DNA of 55,162 bases from contig JAKLEZ010000032.1 in the NCBI GenBank assembly GCA_022711465.1, forward strand, positions 1 to 55,162, given 5' to 3'. Below are positions 51,463-55,162 of this stretch, piece after piece (positions within the stretch are counted from its first letter, which is position 1; every line of letters begins with the position of its first letter). This stretch comes from Planctomycetota bacterium. Its GTDB lineage: Bacteria; Planctomycetota; Phycisphaerae; UBA1845; PWPN01. Below the pieces are notes generated by a model. That model saw only the letters and a list, made by a program, of their open reading frames with translations. It searched no databases and was not told the origin of the DNA. The position numbers and the translations under genes are program-made.

Positions 51463-52230
51463 GTGGCTCGGTTGGTGCGCGATTCTCAGGTCTGGAAGTC
51501 CGTGTTCCGCCACGGCGTCCCTCGTGACAAGAGCACGCGTATCCGAGCCGTGCTGGGGAACGTTTTCCTCCACCTTCACCCGCCGTCTGTTCGTCGCAGC
51601 GGCGTGGAGGTCACCTACACCTGGTGCATGGGTGGCACGACCTTCTTGCTGTTCCTGGTAGAGCTGGTCACCGGCGTTTTGCTGATGTTCTACTACCGGC
51701 CCACGGCTGAGTACGCCTACAAGGACATCATTGCGTTGGGATCACATGTGCCCTTTGGGCTGGTGCGTGAGATCCATCGCTGGGGCGCTCACCTGATGGT
51801 CATCACCGTCTGGCTGCACATGCTTCGCGTGTTTCTGACCGGCAGCTACAAGCCGCCGCGGGAGTTCAACTGGGTCGTTGGCGTCGTCCTGCTGGTGCTC
51901 ACCATGCTGCTGTCGTTTACCGGTTACCTGTTGCCCTGGGACCAGCTCTCCATGTGGGCGGTGACGGTGGGAACGAACATGGCCGGTGCGGCACCGGTAG
52001 TGGGGGCCCAGGGACCGGGGAGCGGGCTGGTTTCCGTCGGGGAAGTGCCCTTGGTGCACTCCGGCTCCGATCTCCGTTCCTTGCTGCTGGGCGGATCGTC
52101 GGTGGGACCGGCCGCACTCTTGCGGTTCTACGTGCTGCACTGTATCGCGCTCCCTCTGATCGCGATGGTGCTGATGGCTGTGCACTTCTGGCGGATCCGC
52201 AAGGATGGAGGGATCAGTGGGCCCCTGTAG
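51463..52230 (+). CDS. petB: Cytochrome b6-type protein (N-terminal cytochrome b)
   Basis: 255 residues from GTG 51463. The four haem b ligands are H105 and H119 (HRWGAHLMVITVWLH, 13 residues between) and H226 and H241 (14 residues between), the spacing of b6 rather than b of bc1. The ending IRKDGGISGPL matches the conserved IRKQGISGPL of b6. C55 in TWCMGGTT corresponds to the cysteine that binds the extra haem c(i)/c(n) in b6f-type proteins. Four membrane helices are visible. With Rieske and the next gene it forms a quinol-oxidising complex. The GTG has a weak GAGGG-type ribosome binding site. Its end overlaps the next gene by 26 bases. Confidence 0.92.
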   Translation: MARLVRDSQVWKSVFRHGVPRDKSTRIRAVLGNVFLHLHPPSVRRSGVEVTYTWCMGGTTFLLFLVELVTGVLLMFYYRPTAEYAYKDIIALGSHVPFGLVREIHRWGAHLMVITVWLHMLRVFLTGSYKPPREFNWVVGVVLLVLTMLLSFTGYLLPWDQLSMWAVTVGTNMAGAAPVVGAQGPGSGLVSVGEVPLVHSGSDLRSLLLGGSSVGPAALLRFYVLHCIALPLIAMVLMAVHFWRIRKDGGISGPL

Positions 52231-53386
52231 GGCAGCCTGCGATCTGGTCGTGCACATGGGAGTTGACGTGTTGCCAATTATCGCAGCAACCGAGGGGATT
52301 CGCGGCGCCGTCGACTGGCTGTCGGCACCCCAGCGCCTGTTCCCTCTGGCCGTTGCGGTGCTGGCTACAAGCCTCATCGCGTACCGTCGCTGGACACGGC
52401 CGCCGATCGCAGCTTGCCTTGGCGCGGTGATCGCGGCGGCCTACATCGCCGCCCTGTGCGACGCGGTCTTCTTCCGCGCCGCGAGCCGGCCGGACAGCGT
52501 CCCCATCACCTTGCTGCTCGTCATGCTGGCTGTCGGCTTGTGGATCGGCCTGCGGCGAGCGGCGCTCAATGATCAACGACGTCGAGACGGCCTGCCTCTC
52601 CTCGAGGGCCGAGCCGACAATCAGGTACTGACTTGGCCGCACCTCCTGGCCATCGAACTGGTCGCGACGCTGATCTGCATGACCCTGCTTCTCGTGTGGT
52701 CCATCCTGGTCCGCGCTCCGCTGGAACCGCCGGCCAGTCCGTATACGGCACCGAACCCGGCGAAGGCTCCCTGGTACTTCCTCGGGCTCCAGGAGTTGCT
52801 CGTCTACTTTGATCCGTGGATCGCAGGCGTCCTGGTGCCGGTGTTGATCGTCCTCGGCCTGTGCGCGATCCCCTACCTGGATCGCAACCCGAACGGAAAC
52901 GGCTACTACACCCTTCGGGAACGGCCCTTCGCCGTGGCGCTCTTTCTGAGTGGTTTCGTCCTGCTGTGGCTGCTGCCGATCATCGTCGGGACCGTGCTCC
53001 GTGGACCCAACTGGGCTTGTTTCGGACCCTTCGAATCCTGGGATCCGCACCGGCCTGCGTTGACGGCCCACGTCAACTTGTCGGAGTTGTTCTGGGTCCA
53101 CGGGCTGGGACGGACGCCCCCAGAAGCCGGCTCCGGGGCGGCTGCAGGCTGTATCCTGCGCGAGGCGCCGGGACTGTGTCTGCTGGTGCTGTACTTCCTT
53201 CTCCCGCCCTGGCTGCTGAAGCGCACTGTCTTTCGGGCAACCTACCCGCAAATGGGACTTGCCCGGTACGCGATCGCGATGTTTCTGCTGGCCGCGATGT
53301 TCCTCGTTCCGATCAAGATGCTGCTTCGCTGGTGCTTCAACCTCAAGTACATCGTGACGTTCACGGAGTGGTCGCTGAGCATCTGA
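52205..53386 (+). CDS. Long subunit IV-like (C-terminal cytochrome b domain) protein
   Basis: 393 residues from ATG 52205; ATG 52256 is an alternative. Three hydrophobic segments at about residues 45-120, absent from ordinary subunit IV, precede the conserved core. The core begins WPHLLAIELVATLI and contains LEPPASPY and PNPAKAPWYFLGLQE. The latter is the ef-loop region; the PEWY tetrapeptide of the quinol site is APWY here, so the Glu is missing, as in some other b-type complexes of anaerobes and bacteria. Then LLVYFDPWIAGVLVP, and three or four further helices to the end. Subunit IV is normally about 160 residues; this protein is more than twice that. With b6 and Rieske it completes the quinol oxidase core. 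No cytochrome f or c1 is adjacent. Confidence 0.82.
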   Translation: MEGSVGPCRAACDLVVHMGVDVLPIIAATEGIRGAVDWLSAPQRLFPLAVAVLATSLIAYRRWTRPPIAACLGAVIAAAYIAALCDAVFFRAASRPDSVPITLLLVMLAVGLWIGLRRAALNDQRRRDGLPLLEGRADNQVLTWPHLLAIELVATLICMTLLLVWSILVRAPLEPPASPYTAPNPAKAPWYFLGLQELLVYFDPWIAGVLVPVLIVLGLCAIPYLDRNPNGNGYYTLRERPFAVALFLSGFVLLWLLPIIVGTVLRGPNWACFGPFESWDPHRPALTAHVNLSELFWVHGLGRTPPEAGSGAAAGCILREAPGLCLLVLYFLLPPWLLKRTVFRATYPQMGLARYAIAMFLLAAMFLVPIKMLLRWCFNLKYIVTFTEWSLSI

Positions 53387-53512
53387 ACGCCGGCAGGACT
53401 TGCCATCACGGGGCCGTCTGCTATGCTGTACGCTTCGTGGCACCGTGAGGCGTGCCGGTTGGTTGGTTCGGTGCGGCCGTGGCCGTACCCGTGTAATGCC
53501 AGGAGATTCCCG

Positions 53513-53731
53513 ATGGCGAAGACTGTGACCAAGGTCTGGGTCGATACAGACAACTGCACTTCGTGTGAGGCATGCGTGGCGTCGGCCCCGGACGTGTTTG
53601 AGATGAAGGGCGACGTGGCGGCCGTCAAGGCCGAAGCCAAGGACGCCGCCTTCCTGCAGGCCCACAGCGACGAGATCATCGCGGCGGCCGGCGACTGCCC
53701 CTGCGAGGCGATCAAGTTCGAAGCCAAGTAG
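53513..53731 (+). CDS. 4Fe-4S ferredoxin
   Basis: 72 residues from ATG 53513, with AGGAG seven bases upstream. The cluster ligands are C15, C18 and C21 (DNCTSCEAC) and C62 of the DCPCEAI segment, typical of a single 4Fe-4S ferredoxin; C64 is an extra cysteine. It has VFEMKGDVAAVK and other acidic surface stretches. It is a soluble low-potential electron carrier. It follows the subunit IV gene by 126 bases on the same strand and is closed by an intrinsic terminator, so it may belong to the same unit or have its own promoter. Confidence 0.93.
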   Translation: MAKTVTKVWVDTDNCTSCEACVASAPDVFEMKGDVAAVKAEAKDAAFLQAHSDEIIAAAGDCPCEAIKFEAK

Positions 53732-53797
53732 CGGAGGCGCCTCCCCGGGTCGGGAAGCCCGGTTTCCGGCGAAGCATCCTCCAGGCTACTTAGAAAG

Positions 53798-53834
53798 GGA
53801 CCGTGGCAAATCACTGCCGCGGTCCTCTTCTTTT
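53798..53834 (+). terminator. Intrinsic terminator after the ferredoxin gene
   Basis: An 11-pair stem: GGACCG-T-GGCA (53798-53808) with TGCC-G-CGGTCC (53815-53825), including one T-G wobble, a six-base loop and the run TCTTCTTTT (53826-53834). It ends the plus-strand unit 67 bases after the ferredoxin stop. The remaining 53835-54050 has no supported gene. Confidence 0.85.
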
Positions 53835-54050
53835 GGCATGCTGACTGGACAAGGCAAGATGCCGTCTGCGGCCCCCAGACCTGAAGTCAGGGGCTGGCGG
53901 TCAAGCTCTTGCCCGGCCCACAGGGGCCAAAGCGTTTTCATGCCGGAATACGCCTCTCGCTGGGTTGGACAACGGTGGTGCTAGTCGCGTGGCAGGCCCC
54001 GAGGCCTTTTCGCTTCCCCTCACAGTTCTCGGCGAATCAGCGTTCTGGTC

Positions 54051-54926
54051 CTACTTCCCGATGAGGGTCTTGAGCCGCTCGATGAGCATACAGCGGGTTG
54101 GATCACGGTCACAGGTCAGGTCGCCCCAGTAGAGGATGCTGTGCTGGCGGCTATCGTGGCGGATCCGGCTGAGCAGCTTCTCGATTCGCCGGACGCATTC
54201 GTCCAGTACGTCGGGAGCCGTGACCCGGCCCATGTTGACCAGGACGACGTCGGCTTCGACCAGCGCGTGGAACTCCGGCTGGAGTTGAATGCGCGAGGCG
54301 ATCTCGGCCCCGATGGGGGAGCGAAGGAACTGGTGGATTTGCGTCTCGTTGACGTCCAGGAACTCGACCGGGGTCGGGATGACACTCCCTCGCCTCGGCT
54401 TGACCTTCTTCTTACGGTGCTTGACGCCCGAAGAATCGTCCAGTGGGTCGCCCTCGAAGAGCCCGAAGATCTCCGCGGCAAAGGCGGCCGTATCCTCCAT
54501 CACCTCCTGCAGAGCGACGGCGGCGGCCTTTGGCTCACGGAAGACCTCGTGAATGTCCACCGGCGAGGACATGACGAAGACCCGATAGTCGTAGGGGTAA
54601 GCGTGGCGAATCGAGGGGTCGGTATCCGCTTCGACGATGACGAACCCTCGTCGGTCGAGTCGGCGCACGGCCCGCAGGGCGTCGGGCAGGGTCTCGAAGA
54701 TCCGCTCGCGCGTGTAGCGAACGATATGGACCGAGGCCCATCGTCCGTCGCTGGGCGTGGTATCGTCCGGAGGTTCGCGTTCAATGCTGTTGGTGTGATT
54801 GTCGAGCGAGGTTTGCAGGCGGAGGATGTGGACCGACCGTCCGAGGACGTGGTCGGCCACAACCTGTGCGACAGTGGTCTTGCCGCACCCCGATGGACCG
54901 CTGATCAGAAGCGTTTCCAGTGGCAT
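54051..54926 (-). CDS. P-loop ATPase of unknown role
   Basis: 291 residues. The Walker A motif is GPSGCGKTT at residues 10-18 in an N-terminal position, as in nucleotide or nucleoside kinases and AAA-like proteins. There is FVIVEADTD (about residues 93-101), a plausible Walker B, and a FVMSSPVDIHEVF strand-loop. The second half is mostly helical with VLVNMGRVTAP. There are no membrane segments and no signal peptide. The fold resembles P-loop kinases, or Mo-cofactor-type GTP-binding proteins such as MobB, but no specific family is clear. The start is at ATG 54926; no strong ribosome binding site is visible. Functionally unassigned; it stands alone on the minus strand. Confidence 0.7.
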   Translation of the reverse strand: MPLETLLISGPSGCGKTTVAQVVADHVLGRSVHILRLQTSLDNHTNSIEREPPDDTTPSDGRWASVHIVRYTRERIFETLPDALRAVRRLDRRGFVIVEADTDPSIRHAYPYDYRVFVMSSPVDIHEVFREPKAAAVALQEVMEDTAAFAAEIFGLFEGDPLDDSSGVKHRKKKVKPRRGSVIPTPVEFLDVNETQIHQFLRSPIGAEIASRIQLQPEFHALVEADVVLVNMGRVTAPDVLDECVRRIEKLLSRIRHDSRQHSILYWGDLTCDRDPTRCMLIERLKTLIGK

Positions 54927-55162
54927 AGCAGGCCGTCTTGGCTAGGGCTGGCATGGCAGGCATACCGGGCCGCCGCTCGTGCTCCGTTTCGCATTCTACC
55001 CCGCCGTTGGCCGGTTCTCAAGCGGGCCGTCTGCTCCAGCGATTCCGCAACTGACTCTTTCCTGCACACGTAACCCCAGCTCATGACAAGCATTGATGGA
55101 CTCGGCAGGGGTGCCGAGCAGATTCGCATTCATTTTGGGCTTGACAAACCGGCCGGTGTCTG
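54927..55162. other. Right-edge region, possible partial promoter
   Basis: No complete gene. TTGACA at 55141-55146 followed by GC-rich bases could be the -35 box of a promoter whose -10 box lies beyond the window. The minus-strand frame 54905-55129 has no recognisable family and overlaps the ATPase gene start, so it is not taken as a gene. Confidence 0.35.

Noticed and set aside
53975..54000. GGCC hairpin with a T-run near 53990 as a terminator for the P-loop ATPase gene
   Set aside because: The T-run is on the plus strand, whereas the ATPase gene is on the minus strand.
1..55162. CRISPR array
   Set aside because: No regularly spaced direct repeats of 23-50 bases with unique spacers were seen.
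1..55162. rRNA, tmRNA, SRP RNA or RNase P RNA genes
   Set aside because: None of their conserved core motifs was recognised; only two tRNAs are supported.

Overview
The window is a high-GC bacterial chromosome segment that looks planctomycetal, most likely from Phycisphaerae or a neighbouring class. The signs are Tat-exported Gfo/Idh/MocA oxidoreductases, a PEP-CTERM tail on a thioredoxin-like protein, dockerin-like DxDxDGDVD modules on four secreted proteins, a BlaI/M56-peptidase pair, a YxWxxGxW-repeat protein, and many secreted polysaccharide-active enzymes. This assignment is inferred from family content; no rRNA or marker phylogeny is available in the window.

Left part (1-17.6 kb): a BlaI-type repressor with a perfect palindromic operator lying over its own promoter, translationally coupled to an M56 (BlaR1-like) sensor peptidase that carries extra periplasmic modules; a secreted glutaminase-like protein; a CPBP membrane protease; a subtilase; a PKD/beta-propeller lipoprotein; class II fructose-bisphosphate aldolase; tRNA-Gly(GCC); a PHP-type hydrolase; and two tandem right-handed beta-helix proteins whose C-terminal dockerin-like modules are almost identical at the DNA level.

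Middle (17.6-33.7 kb): a region with decayed material (a kinase remnant, a small inverted-repeat element, a dispersed repeat, an IS1380-type transposase remnant and a truncated Kelch gene). It also holds a catabolic set: a large GH42-like protein, a GH43 enzyme, a FucI-like protein, an apiosidase-like (DUF4038) protein and a Gfo/Idh/MocA oxidoreductase. tRNA-Leu(UAG), a small protein with its own promoter, and a YxWxxGxW protein follow.

Right part (33.8-55.2 kb): the potassium transporter Kup; a deacetylase-like barrel protein; a membrane protein; a GH5 mannanase-like enzyme with a dockerin-like tail; a secreted protein built of three copies of an unrecognised cysteine-containing domain; a second Gfo/Idh/MocA protein; a tyrS operon with two uncharacterised genes; an RlmI-like methyltransferase; nrdR; a family 2 glycosyltransferase; and a run of SSS symporter, Rieske protein, cytochrome b6-type protein, long subunit-IV-like protein and ferredoxin, closed by a good intrinsic terminator. 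A P-loop ATPase lies at the right end.

Together the genes suggest an aquatic or sediment degrader of plant or algal polysaccharide. Secreted GH5, GH42-like, GH43 and apiosidase-like enzymes would release sugars, oxidoreductase and isomerase-like proteins would process them, and the Rieske/cytochrome b module would serve quinol oxidation. The best candidates for something undescribed are the M56-STN-HlyD fusion, the triple-repeat cysteine protein and the symporter-coupled Rieske/b6 cluster.
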